A stretch of DNA of 64,000 nt from Chryseobacterium nakagawai (GTDB taxonomy: Bacteria; Bacteroidota; Bacteroidia; Flavobacteriales; Weeksellaceae). The stretch lies in NCBI RefSeq assembly GCF_900637665.1, contig NZ_LR134386.1, positions 2,472,501 through 2,536,500 of the forward strand, written 5' to 3'. The notes beneath the pieces are model-generated. The model was not told where the DNA came from, ran no database searches, and was given only the letters and a program-made list of their open reading frames with translations. Positions 7,796 through 16,740 of this stretch are shown piece by piece; the stretch's first letter is position 1; each line of letters begins with the position of its first letter. The position numbers and the translations under genes were made by a program.

Positions 7796-10363
7796 ATGAA
7801 AAAAGTACGTCTATTAGCATTATTTCTTGTCGTTTTTAATAGTGGGTATCATGCACAAACGAAATCATTATCTAAAATTGAATCCGGAGTATCGTATGAA
7901 TTGGCTCAGTTTAGAAAAAGTACATTAAGTGAGATTAAATATGAACTCAGTCTGAAAATTCCTGAAAGCAAATCGGAAAGGATTTCCGGAACTGAAGTTC
8001 TTACTTTTAACTATAAAAAAAAGGATGAAACGTCATTGTTAATAGATTTTAAAGAAGACCCTGCTTCGCTTTTATCAGTATCGGTGAATGGCCACACGAT
8101 AAAGCCTGTTCTTGAAAACGAACATGTGGTGATTGATGCCAAATACCTTAAGTCAGGTTCCAACCAGATTAATTTCAATTTTCTGGCTGGAAATGGAGCA
8201 TTAAACAGACGCGATGGATATTTGTATGCCTTATTTGTACCTGATCGTGCCAGAACCATGTTTCCATGTTTCGATCAGCCCAATCTGAAAGCTAATTATT
8301 CTCTCACTTTAACCATGCCTGAAAAATGGAGTGCCATATCCAACGGAAAATTGGAAGATACTTTTGTACAACAAGGGCAGAAAACACTACGCTTTAATCA
8401 ATCAGATTTACTTCCAACGTATCTGTTTTCTTTTGCAGCCGGAGATTTTAAAAACCATACAGAGAAAATCAGTCAACAAGATTCCAGAATTTTATACCGT
8501 GAAACGGATTCTGCGAAAATTAAAAATAGTATGGACTCTATCTTTACACTCTATCGTAATTCTCTTGCTTATTATGAAAGATGGACCGGTATAAAACATC
8601 CTTTTCAAAAACATGGAATGGCAGCTATTCCAGACTTTCAATTTGGCGGAATGGAACACCCCGGAGCTATACTATTTCAAAATTCAACCTTGTTTTTAGA
8701 TAAAAATGCAACACAAAATCAGCTGAATAACCGTTCAAACCTGATTGCCCATGAAGTGGCTCACCTTTGGTTCGGAGATATGGTGACGATGGATTGGTTC
8801 AATGATGTCTGGATGAAGGAGGTTTTTGCTAATTTTATGGCTGACAAAAGTACCGGAGCATCCTCAGATAAAAGCATTTACGATCTGAAATTTTTAACGA
8901 CCCATTTTCCGGCAGCCTATTCTGTAGACCGTACTTTGGGAGCGAATCCTATCAGACAGGTATTAGATAACTTACAGAATGCAGGGATGATGTATGGTCC
9001 AATTATTTATAATAAGGCACCCATTATGATGCGTCAATTGGAATTGCTGATCGGGGAAGAAGATTTCCGAAAAGGAGTCAATGAATACCTTGCCAAATAT
9101 GCTTACAACAATGCTAGCTGGCCGGATCTTATTACCATTCTGGATAATCATACCCCCAAAGATTTACAAAGCTGGAATAAAGTATGGGTGAATGATCCCG
9201 GCAGACCAGTGATCGATTATGATATAAAATACAAAGGCAATACAATAGAACGTTTTACCATATCCCAAAAACCGGAATATGGAAAAGAACAGAAATCGTG
9301 GCCTCAGGAATTTGAGATCAGTTTATTTTACACTGACAGAATTGAGAAAGTGAATGTAAAACTGGATGGAAAGCAACAGGATGTTTCTGAATTAAAAGGA
9401 AAAATAAGACCTCTGTTTATCCTGCAAAACTCATCGGGAATAGGGTATGGAGTCTTCAAGACAGACAAAACGCTCCTATCAAACTTTTCATTGGTAAAAG
9501 ATCCTATCAACCGTGCCAGTGCCTATATTTCGTTGTATGAAAATATGCTGAACGGTTCAGAAGTGAAGGCTCAGGAATTATTGTATTTTTTTGCAGAACA
9601 GCTGCCAAAGGAAACTACGGAACTGAACCTTCGTTTAATTACAGGATATAGTTCTTCTATTTATTGGAACTTCTTACCTGAAAGTTCCAGACTGAAAGAA
9701 TCAGGAAATATGGAAGATAAACTATGGAAAGCGTTACAGGTGCAGACAGCAAAAAACAATAAGAAAATTGTGTTTGATGGGTATCAGAGTATTTTCCAGT
9801 CTCAGCAGGCGTATGATAATCTGTACACGATCTGGAAGTCTCAGATCCCACCACAAGGAGTATCACTTAATGATGAAGACTTCACAAATCTTGCTCTTGC
9901 TTTATCATTAAGGAATTCAAATAATAATGATTTGCTGCAAGAACAATTGGGTAGAATTAAAAATCCGGATCGGGTGAATCGTTTTAAGATTATTATGCAA
10001 GCTGCTTCATCCGACCAGAAAGTGCGTGACGATTTTTTCAACGGGCTTACGCAAAAACAGAACAGATCCAATGAATCTGCGGTGGGCTCAGCGGTGAGTT
10101 ATCTGCACCATCCATTAAGACAACAGACTTCCGTGCATTATCTTTCTAAGACTTTGGATATTTTACAGGAAATTCAGAAAACAGGAGATATATTTTTCCC
10201 GGATAATTGGCTTCGTTCCACATTTAGTAGTTATCAGGACCCAAAAGCACTTGATGTGGTTAATCAGTTTCTTCTGAAAAACCCCAATTATAATGCTATT
10301 TTGAAAAATAAGATCTTACAGGCAACGGATAATCTGAGAAGAGCTCAGAAGTTGGTGAAATGA
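7796..10363 (+). CDS. M1 family metallopeptidase (aminopeptidase N-like)
   Basis: 855 residues with a signal peptide ending near YHAQ (about 20). The zinc site is complete: HEVAH at 319-323 and the third ligand E342 after 18 residues. The exopeptidase motif, GAMEN in most M1 enzymes, appears as GGMEH at 284-288. Such variants occur in Bacteroidota M1 proteins, but the altered last residue could change N-terminal recognition. A long helical C-terminal domain follows. The enzyme should remove N-terminal residues from peptides in the periplasm or at the cell surface. It stands alone, with a promoter directly upstream. Confidence 0.92.
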   Translation: MKKVRLLALFLVVFNSGYHAQTKSLSKIESGVSYELAQFRKSTLSEIKYELSLKIPESKSERISGTEVLTFNYKKKDETSLLIDFKEDPASLLSVSVNGHTIKPVLENEHVVIDAKYLKSGSNQINFNFLAGNGALNRRDGYLYALFVPDRARTMFPCFDQPNLKANYSLTLTMPEKWSAISNGKLEDTFVQQGQKTLRFNQSDLLPTYLFSFAAGDFKNHTEKISQQDSRILYRETDSAKIKNSMDSIFTLYRNSLAYYERWTGIKHPFQKHGMAAIPDFQFGGMEHPGAILFQNSTLFLDKNATQNQLNNRSNLIAHEVAHLWFGDMVTMDWFNDVWMKEVFANFMADKSTGASSDKSIYDLKFLTTHFPAAYSVDRTLGANPIRQVLDNLQNAGMMYGPIIYNKAPIMMRQLELLIGEEDFRKGVNEYLAKYAYNNASWPDLITILDNHTPKDLQSWNKVWVNDPGRPVIDYDIKYKGNTIERFTISQKPEYGKEQKSWPQEFEISLFYTDRIEKVNVKLDGKQQDVSELKGKIRPLFILQNSSGIGYGVFKTDKTLLSNFSLVKDPINRASAYISLYENMLNGSEVKAQELLYFFAEQLPKETTELNLRLITGYSSSIYWNFLPESSRLKESGNMEDKLWKALQVQTAKNNKKIVFDGYQSIFQSQQAYDNLYTIWKSQIPPQGVSLNDEDFTNLALALSLRNSNNNDLLQEQLGRIKNPDRVNRFKIIMQAASSDQKVRDDFFNGLTQKQNRSNESAVGSAVSYLHHPLRQQTSVHYLSKTLDILQEIQKTGDIFFPDNWLRSTFSSYQDPKALDVVNQFLLKNPNYNAILKNKILQATDNLRRAQKLVK

Positions 10364-10612
10364 GATAAGGTATTAATAAGAAAAAGCAATATTTGATAGA
10401 AGTATTATACAGGCATACATAATGATTATCTGGCAAAATATTTAGATTCCAAAGCCATTAAGCCATTGACAAACTCATGGTATTTTTAAGAGTTAGCTGA
10501 AGAATTAAGATATAGGGGTAGTTTTTTTGTATTGGGTGTATAATACTGCTTGAAGGCAAAGTCTTCTCATTTTTTAAAAAATGGTTATCTTCGGCTTCAT
10601 AAAAAAAATGAT

Positions 10613-12112
10613 ATGCAATTATATGAAGGGATTTCTGTGGGGTTGTATCTATTATTGATGATAGGTATAGGCATATATTCTTATAGAAAATCAACAAATA
10701 ACTCGGAGGAGTTTTTAATTGGAGGACGAAAAATGGGAGCTGCTGTGACAGCGCTGTCTGCAGGGGCTGCCGATATGAGTGGCTGGCTGCTGATGGGAGT
10801 TCCGGGAGCAATGTATCTGTCTGGGATTTCCAGCTCATGGATTGCGATAGGGCTAACACTTGGGGCTTTTCTCAATTACATTATTGTCGCACCAAGACTC
10901 AGAATTTATACCGAAGTGGCTCAAAATGCCATTACATTACCCGTATTTTTTGAAAACAGGTTTAAAAATAAAAACCATCTTCTGAAGATCACTTCTTCTA
11001 TCTTTATTCTCGTGTTTTTTACCCTCTATACTTCAGCAGGAATGGTATCTGGCGGAAAGCTTTTCGAATCAGCGTTCGGAATGGATTATACCGTAGGATT
11101 ACTGTTGACGAGTTTGGTAGTGGTCTTATACACCTTCTTAGGCGGATTCCTTGCAGTAAGCCTTACCGATTTTGTACAGGGAACCATTATGGTGTTGGCT
11201 TTGGTTATTGTACCTATTGTTGCCATTATTCAGATTGGCGGAGTAGGAGAGACTTTATCGTTGATTGAGGCTAAAGATCCAAATTACCTGGATCTATTCA
11301 GAGGAACCACCACCGTGAGTATTATGTCTTTATTGGCTTGGGGATTAGGATATTGTGGACAACCACATATTTTGGTTCGTTTCATGGCTATTGATAAACC
11401 AAAAGACCTGATTAAAGCGAGAAGAATCGGAATTACCTGGATGATTTTTACGGTGGCAGGAGCCTTAGCGATTGGTTTAGTAGGAATTGCTTATCTGCAA
11501 AAATTTGACATAGAAACGATGATGAAATTTGACGGATCAAAGACAGAGGCAGAAACAATTTTTATTTATTTTTCCCGTATTTTATTCCATCCGTTTATTG
11601 CAGGATTCCTATTGACAGCAATTCTTGCAGCAGTAATGAGTACCATTTCTTCTCAGCTATTGGTCACTTCAAGTTCATTAACGGAGGATATTTATAAGGC
11701 TTTCCTGAATAAAAAAGCAACACCAAAGCAGCTTCTGATGGCGAGTAGACTTTCTGTTTTATTAGTAGCGATTATTGCTGTTCTTTTATCACTAAATCCT
11801 AAAGACAGTATCCTTAATCTGGTAGGAAATGCCTGGGCAGGATTTGGCTCCGCATTCGGACCGTTGATTTTGTTGTCTCTTTTATGGAAGAAAACAACAT
11901 GGCAGGGAGGTTTGGCCGGAATGTTAGTGGGAGGAATCACCGTGCTGGCATGGGTATACCTTCAGCATCCGTTGAAAGACTGGTATGAAATAATTCCTGG
12001 ATTCATTCTTTCTTTATTGACCAATATTATTGTTTCCTTATTCACTTACAAACCTGATACGGTTATTGAAAGCGAGTTCGATGAAGTTAAAAAAATTATG
12101 CTGGAACCATAA
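10613..12112 (+). CDS. putP: Sodium/proline symporter (SSS family)
   Basis: 499 residues from the ATG at 10613. An upstream TTG at 10550 is possible but would add a polar, non-family extension. The protein begins LYEGISVGLYLLLMIGIG and has about 13 membrane helices. Diagnostic PutP sequences include EEFLIGGRKMGAAVTALSAG, ADMSGWLLMGVPGAMY, TLYTSAGMVSGGKLFES and AAVMSTISSQLLV. It should take up proline with sodium across the inner membrane. It ends with an intrinsic terminator at 12142 and appears monocistronic. Confidence 0.9.
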   Translation: MQLYEGISVGLYLLLMIGIGIYSYRKSTNNSEEFLIGGRKMGAAVTALSAGAADMSGWLLMGVPGAMYLSGISSSWIAIGLTLGAFLNYIIVAPRLRIYTEVAQNAITLPVFFENRFKNKNHLLKITSSIFILVFFTLYTSAGMVSGGKLFESAFGMDYTVGLLLTSLVVVLYTFLGGFLAVSLTDFVQGTIMVLALVIVPIVAIIQIGGVGETLSLIEAKDPNYLDLFRGTTTVSIMSLLAWGLGYCGQPHILVRFMAIDKPKDLIKARRIGITWMIFTVAGALAIGLVGIAYLQKFDIETMMKFDGSKTEAETIFIYFSRILFHPFIAGFLLTAILAAVMSTISSQLLVTSSSLTEDIYKAFLNKKATPKQLLMASRLSVLLVAIIAVLLSLNPKDSILNLVGNAWAGFGSAFGPLILLSLLWKKTTWQGGLAGMLVGGITVLAWVYLQHPLKDWYEIIPGFILSLLTNIIVSLFTYKPDTVIESEFDEVKKIMLEP

Positions 12113-12134
12113 TGATAACCAAAATGTAATATAA

Positions 12135-12171
12135 AAACAAGCCCTTGCCAAAAGCGAGGGTTTTGTATTTT
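12135..12171 (+). terminator. Intrinsic terminator after putP
   Basis: CCCTTGC (12142-12148) pairs with GCGAGGG (12154-12160), with one G-T pair; flanking ACAA and TTGT extend the stem and a T-rich tract follows. It lies 30 nt after the putP stop codon. Confidence 0.8.
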
Positions 12172-12217
12172 ATGAGGATGACCGGAAGCTGGAAGTAATG
12201 AAACTCTAAAAATAAAA

Positions 12218-12496
12218 GTGCTGTTTAGATTTTATAGCACCCATTTAATTTTAAGAGGCTTAGAGATAATGAGAGAAATTCTTTTTAGTTTAAATGGGGT
12301 AGATTTTGAAGGTGCTCATCTTCTGTATGATATCATCAGACAATTAAAAACGGCGAATAAAGTCGTGGTGATAAGTTCCCATATCATAGAAACGCTTTTC
12401 CATACCTGTGATAAAATTGCTTTGCTGCAAAACGGAAGTGTTGAAGCTATATACCATAAAGAAGATTTTGGGCAGCTGAGTACACTAAGATTTTAA
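12218..12496 (+). pseudogene. Remnant of an ABC transporter ATP-binding subunit
   Basis: Only the C-terminal third survives: NGVDFEGAHLLYDIIRQLK, VVVISSHIIETLFHTCDKI with the H-switch histidine, and a tail IALLQNGSVEAIYHKEDF. The Walker B Asp-Glu that should precede NGVDFEG is gone: the sequence reads EILFSLNGVD where family members read ILF.DEPFNGVD, consistent with a small deletion. There is no Walker A or signature motif upstream. The fragment lies between putP and the convergent MFS gene and no partner permease is nearby. Confidence 0.75.
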
Positions 12497-12510
12497 AGGT
12501 TGGGAGTGAT

Positions 12511-13653
12511 TTATTTCACAAGTTTTTTCTTAATGCAGACCATTATTAAAGCAAAGATCAAAATCAAAATGCTTGATCCCATAATGTTTTCAATGCCATA
12601 ATGAGCAATCCAGAAACCTCCGAATAAAGTTCCGGCTGTGACTGCAAAATTTCCACAGGAAGTAAAAATACTGTTGATGAATTCTGAAGAGCCGGAAGCC
12701 GAAGAAGTAACATTGATATTGCTGATGAGAAAACCACCGGAATGAATCAGTCCCCAAAAGCCGATAATCCAGACCATAGGAACAAAAAAACTTCCATACC
12801 AATAGATGAATACATGGATACCAGCCAGTAAAATCAGGAAGGTATACGTGGTCTGAAACGGGAACCTGCTCATATATTTTCCTGCGATTCTATTTCCTGA
12901 AATCCCCACTGTACCAAACATAAAAAGCATCATACCGATCTGTTTACCATTCATATGGGTTACATTTTTAAGAAAATCAGCCATATATCCGTAGGTAGAA
13001 TACATTGCGGCAATAGTGAAAAATGCTATGGATAACCCCATCCAGAGGCTTTTATTCTGAAAAATTTTAAGATCAAATGTTGCCTGAGTTTCAGTTCCTT
13101 TTTCAATGGCCGGCAGCAAGAATTGAACTCCGATTAATGCCACAATATTAATGAAGGCTGTAAGTAAGAAGGAAGACTGCCAGGAAAATAGATCAGACAT
13201 TAAAGTGGCCAATGGCACTCCTAAAACAGTGGCCAGTGTAAGTCCGGAAAAAATAATACTTACCGCTTTTGATGTATTGGAAGGATTGGAAGTCTTTTCA
13301 GCAACGGATAAAGCAATAGACCAATAAACGGGGTGAAAAAAAGCAGGAATCATTCTAATCGCCAATAATGCATAAAAATTTTCTATATAAGCGGAAAGAA
13401 TATTAGCAACCGCAAAAATAAGCAGGGAAGAAACCAGCAGGTTTTTTCTTTTGAATGCAGACAATGCAACAAGCATAAAAGGCCCAAAAACAGCTACGAT
13501 CAAAGCAAAAGCACTCAGAAGCCAGCCAGCCTTTTCAATGGAAATATTGAAAGAAGATGCTATTTCCGGTAATACGCCAATAACTCCAAACTCTGTAGTG
13601 GTAATCCCGAATACCCCTAATGCAAGCACATAAAGATTTCTTTTCGATTTCAT
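12511..13653 (-). CDS. MFS transporter (DHA1-type efflux permease)
   Basis: 380 residues with 12 predicted membrane helices. The N-terminus ALGVFGITTTEFGVIGVLPE and the following FNISIEKAGWLLSAFAL are typical of AraJ/YdhP-like sugar or drug efflux proteins, and there is a motif-A-like loop after helix 2. It is divergent from the HxlR regulator at 13756, with a direct repeat between them, so it is probably the regulated target. The substrate is unknown. Confidence 0.88.
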   Translation of the reverse strand: MKSKRNLYVLALGVFGITTTEFGVIGVLPEIASSFNISIEKAGWLLSAFALIVAVFGPFMLVALSAFKRKNLLVSSLLIFAVANILSAYIENFYALLAIRMIPAFFHPVYWSIALSVAEKTSNPSNTSKAVSIIFSGLTLATVLGVPLATLMSDLFSWQSSFLLTAFINIVALIGVQFLLPAIEKGTETQATFDLKIFQNKSLWMGLSIAFFTIAAMYSTYGYMADFLKNVTHMNGKQIGMMLFMFGTVGISGNRIAGKYMSRFPFQTTYTFLILLAGIHVFIYWYGSFFVPMVWIIGFWGLIHSGGFLISNINVTSSASGSSEFINSIFTSCGNFAVTAGTLFGGFWIAHYGIENIMGSSILILIFALIMVCIKKKLVK

Positions 13654-13695
13654 TTTTTTTTGTGCAAATTTGCAGAATAGACTATCAGAAAACTA

Positions 13696-13728
13696 TATAC
13701 TTACCTTTTAGTTCTATACTTACCTTTT
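13696..13728. promoter_or_regulatory. Direct repeat in the MFS/HxlR intergenic region
   Basis: TATACTTACCTTTT occurs twice, at 13696-13709 and 13715-13728, a 19-bp offset (about two helical turns). It lies between the divergent MFS and HxlR starts. It is the most likely binding site of the HxlR protein, by position only. Confidence 0.5.
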
Positions 13729-13755
13729 TGAAAGTGTAACGATAAAAATACTCTT

Positions 13756-14112
13756 ATGCCTCAGTTTTTCCACGATAAAAGATTGTATTATACTCCTATT
13801 GAATTTGCATTAAGCCATATTGGCGGTACCTGGAAGATGCCTATTTTATGGCGGTTACAAGAAAAACCACTTCGCTTTAGTGAACTGAAAAAAGATATTC
13901 CTCATATCACAGACAAAATGCTGACCAGCCAGCTTCGGGAGCTGGAAAGCAAGGAAATGATTCATCGTGAAGTATATCCTGTTGTTCCTCCAAAAGTAGA
14001 GTACAGTCTTACGGAAAAAGGGAAAAAAGCAATTCCTGTTATTGAAACCATCATGAAGTATGGATATGACTTGATTCAGGATTCAGGAATTATATTTCCA
14101 CCTAAAGAATAA
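13756..14112 (+). CDS. HxlR family winged-helix transcriptional regulator
   Basis: 118 residues, full length for HxlR. Typical features are PIEFALSHIGGTWKMPILWR, LRFSELKKDIPHITDKMLTS, QLRELESKEMIHREVYPVVPP and KVEYSLTEKGK, which form the winged helix. Members often sense electrophiles or oxidants through a cysteine, but this protein has none near the N-terminus, so that mode is not supported. It is divergent from the MFS exporter gene and probably controls it. Confidence 0.9.
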   Translation: MPQFFHDKRLYYTPIEFALSHIGGTWKMPILWRLQEKPLRFSELKKDIPHITDKMLTSQLRELESKEMIHREVYPVVPPKVEYSLTEKGKKAIPVIETIMKYGYDLIQDSGIIFPPKE

Positions 14113-14387
14113 CTACTTCTTCAGCCTTCATTTTCATAAAAATGAATTATCTTTACGGATAAGAGTAGATTCAATATTCTATTGAGTTCCTACTGGAACC
14201 GTAAATTACTCCGAGAACATTTTGGTTTTCTATCACTATTGTCTGTGCAGACATTCACTTATTCCTGACTTTGTTTTTTCATTATTCCTGATACTTATAC
14301 GATTATAAGACAGCGTCTCTTTTCTGATTTTATCTCCCTATGGAATGTTGATTTTTAATAATGATTAAACCCAATACAATTTGAAAA

Positions 14388-14951
14388 ATGAATAATAATA
14401 CAGCTCAAAATTTCTATATCATCACTGGTGGTCCGGGAGCAGGCAAAACTACATTACTGAACAGATTACATCACATCGGATTTATAACTGTTCCTGAAGA
14501 AGGGCGGAGAATTATTAAAGAACAGGAAATTTCTAATGGAAAAGGATTGCCCTGGCTGGATAAAAAACTTTTTGCTGAATTAATGTTTGAAGCCTCAGTA
14601 AAAGCATATGAGAAGATGAGGTCAATCTCTTTGAGTGATCCTGTTTTTTTCGATCGGGGAATAGTAGACACTATCGGTTATCTGAAGCTGGAAAAGATTG
14701 CTGTACCCAAAGAAATGGAAATTGCTGCCTGTAAAATGAATTATAACGTCAATGTTTTTATCCTTCCGCCCTGGAAAGAGATCTATGAAAACGATCCTGA
14801 AAGAAAGCAAACTCTAGAGGTGGCTGAACATACCTTTGAATGTATGAATGAGACCTACCGGGAATATGGCTATCATGTAATAGAAGTTCCCAAAGTAACG
14901 GTAGAACAAAGAATAAGCTTTATTCTTGAGACTGTTAAAAATATTTCATAA
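14388..14951 (+). CDS. P-loop ATPase, AAA_28 family
   Basis: 187 residues. A Walker A motif GGPGAGKTT lies at residues 14-22, and DPVFFDRGIVDTIGY is the DRG/Walker-B-like segment of AAA_28 (NadR/kinase-like) proteins. After the Walker A the usual VPEEGRRIIKEQ is present. These proteins are small NTPases or putative nucleoside/metabolite kinases with no firm role. The gene is followed after 71 nt by the DUF6624 gene, which seems to have its own promoter. Confidence 0.8.
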   Translation: MNNNTAQNFYIITGGPGAGKTTLLNRLHHIGFITVPEEGRRIIKEQEISNGKGLPWLDKKLFAELMFEASVKAYEKMRSISLSDPVFFDRGIVDTIGYLKLEKIAVPKEMEIAACKMNYNVNVFILPPWKEIYENDPERKQTLEVAEHTFECMNETYREYGYHVIEVPKVTVEQRISFILETVKNIS

Positions 14952-14959
14952 AACCCGAG

Positions 14960-14993
14960 TTGTTTATCCGCTAGAGTTATTTTTGTAGCTTTG
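14960..14993 (+). promoter_or_regulatory. Candidate promoter of the DUF6624 gene
   Basis: TTG at 14960-14962 and TAGCTTTG at 14986-14993, separated by 23 bases, fit the Bacteroidota -33 TTG and -7 TAnnTTTG pattern. Transcription would start near 14998, about 25 nt before the ATG. Confidence 0.5.
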
Positions 14994-15022
14994 AGAAACA
15001 GCTAACTTTAGTTTAGAATATA

Positions 15023-15583
15023 ATGGAATCCGAATTTGAAAAAGAATTAATACACCTTGCAGAGCATGATCTTGAAGTAAGGGAAAAACTATCTTCTGAA
15101 GGGAAGTTAGCAGGAGGATATCACCCGGAAATGGAGCGTGTTCATAAAGCCAATGCAAAAAGACTTCGGGAAATAATCAGCAAAATAGGATTTCCAACAC
15201 GTTCAAGGGTTGGCTTAAAAGGAAGTGATGCCGCATGGCTTATCGTTCAGCATTCTATTGGTGAGCCTGAATTTATGAAGGCATATTATAAAATGATGGA
15301 GGAAAGCGATGATGACATTAATCCCAAAAATAAAGCCTATCTCTATGATCGGATCCAGGTTTTTCAAGGCAAGCCTCAAAAATATGGGACTCAGCTTATT
15401 GCTGGAGGAATTCCTTATCCGGTAGTAAATAAAGAAAACCTGAACAGAGAACGGGAGAAAGTGAATCTATCCCCATTATCAGAAAAAGCAATTAACCAGA
15501 TTTTTGATCCAGAAGAGATTCCGGAAATTGATGGAAAGGATCAGGACTATTTGATCTGGAGAAAGAAAGTAGGTTGGGTGTAA
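15023..15583 (+). CDS. DUF6624 family protein
   Basis: 186 residues, soluble, no signal peptide. The pattern MERVHKANAKRLREIISKIG, FPTRSRVGLKGSDAAWLIVQH and DRIQVFQGKPQKYGTQ matches the conserved blocks of DUF6624 proteins, where a nearly invariant QH precedes a substrate-loop-like segment. No biochemical function is established. The gene has a promoter-like element upstream and a hairpin terminator 50 nt downstream, so it is probably monocistronic. Confidence 0.8.
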   Translation: MESEFEKELIHLAEHDLEVREKLSSEGKLAGGYHPEMERVHKANAKRLREIISKIGFPTRSRVGLKGSDAAWLIVQHSIGEPEFMKAYYKMMEESDDDINPKNKAYLYDRIQVFQGKPQKYGTQLIAGGIPYPVVNKENLNREREKVNLSPLSEKAINQIFDPEEIPEIDGKDQDYLIWRKKVGWV

Positions 15584-15630
15584 GATTCGAAGTTCAAGGC
15601 TATTGATTAGCTTATCAGCTTATGCTCAAA

Positions 15631-15655
15631 AAAAACGGACCAAAGCCCGTTTTAT
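15631..15655. terminator. Intrinsic terminator between convergent genes
   Basis: AAACGG (15633-15638) pairs with CCGTTT (15647-15652), A-rich on the left and T-rich on the right, so it can work in both directions between the DUF6624 gene and the convergent DUF2938 gene. Confidence 0.65.
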
Positions 15656-15724
15656 CATCTATTTTAAATCTACGCTGGATTCAAAATTTGTAATTCATAA
15701 CGATGTTTTTTCATCCAGTTTTGT

Positions 15725-16213
15725 TTATTTGAAAAAGGTTGAAATAAATAATCCCACCAAATATAAACCAATTCCATAAATAAGGTGTGCTTGCAGACTT
15801 CGTAGTCTGGCAACAGTAGGGTTAGATAACTTAGAGGCTGCGATACCAAAGCCAAAAGCAGGCTGCATTATAAACCATGGTGCTAAAGTAGTTGCAAGGC
15901 CAATACATATAGGTGGAAAAACAGTAGGTTGCACCAGCCAGCCTTTTCCCCAGAGTAAAAGTAAGAGATAGGCAAACGCAATCCCGATGGAATAGTGAGC
16001 CAGCCATCCCAGAACTTTTTCTCCTCGTATGGGAGTGGCCTGTATAATAGTAGAATGGCTAAAGGTTCCATTTTTAAAATGTCCAATCCATCGCCCTACA
16101 ATACGATAGTCGAGAGAGGGAATATTCCAAATCTTTTTGATGATAAGAGCATACCCATCCATAAAAAGGGTTGCTCCCACACCAAGTAACATGGCATTAA
16201 CTAACACATTCAT
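15725..16213 (-). CDS. DUF2938 family membrane protein
   Basis: 162 residues from the ATG at 16213. A longer start at 16288 would overlap the thioredoxin gene by 70 nt and add a polar non-family stretch. Four membrane helices are visible, and the order MLLGVGATLFMDGYAL, GRWIGHF, LGWLAHYSIGIAFAYLLLL, PWFIMQPAFGFGIAASK and LIYGIGLYLVGLF matches DUF2938. Function is unknown. It follows the thioredoxin gene by 5 nt, so the two form an operon, perhaps linked to redox handling at the membrane. Confidence 0.85.
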   Translation of the reverse strand: MNVLVNAMLLGVGATLFMDGYALIIKKIWNIPSLDYRIVGRWIGHFKNGTFSHSTIIQATPIRGEKVLGWLAHYSIGIAFAYLLLLLWGKGWLVQPTVFPPICIGLATTLAPWFIMQPAFGFGIAASKLSNPTVARLRSLQAHLIYGIGLYLVGLFISTFFK

Positions 16214-16218
16214 TTTCT

Positions 16219-16524
16219 TTAGATTTGTCTTAAACTGTTCAGTTTTTGTTCTAATATCATTTCCGAAAGTACTCCTGAACTGCGCCATACTTCTACGTTG
16301 TTTTTTAAGACTACAAATGTAGGAACGGATCTTATTCCATATTTAACGGCCAGTTCCTGCTGTTCATCCACATCCACCTGCTGTACATTCAGCCAGTCTT
16401 CCAGTTTCACTTTTAAAGTATTCACTACCGGCATCATCATTTTGCATGGATAACACCATTCAGCATAAAATTGGAAAAGCATCAGTGAATCAATTTCCTG
16501 TACGTTGTGATTTCTCTCTGTCAT
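16219..16524 (-). CDS. Thioredoxin-family protein
   Basis: 101 residues, one thioredoxin domain. FQFYAEWCYPCKMMMPVV places the redox-active pair at C24 and C27 (W-C-Y-P-C, Tyr instead of the usual Gly), and VPTF at the cis-Pro position is present. No signal peptide is seen, so it should act in the cytoplasm as a disulfide reductant. It is the first gene of a pair with the DUF2938 membrane protein. Confidence 0.9.
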   Translation of the reverse strand: MTERNHNVQEIDSLMLFQFYAEWCYPCKMMMPVVNTLKVKLEDWLNVQQVDVDEQQELAVKYGIRSVPTFVVLKNNVEVWRSSGVLSEMILEQKLNSLRQI

Positions 16525-16740
16525 TGTTTTAAAATTTATGGAAACAAAATTAGAGAGTTATTATATGGTTTTGCTGACACAAATCAGAGCGAAAATGGCA
16601 TAAATCAAAGATTTTTGAGAAGATTGAGTTTAGAAACCAGAAGATAAAAGTTATTATAGGCTTTAGATTGATTTATGCATCTTGTTTTCTTCTATGATGT
16701 TTTGATACCCTTCAACAGACAAGTTGATATTTTTTATGAC

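Noticed and set aside
10550..10612. TTG start 63 bases upstream of putP
   Set aside because: The added residues are polar and not part of the family; the ATG at 10613 leads straight into the first membrane helix.
16214..16288. Longer start of the DUF2938 gene
   Set aside because: It would overlap the thioredoxin coding end by 70 nt and adds residues foreign to the family.
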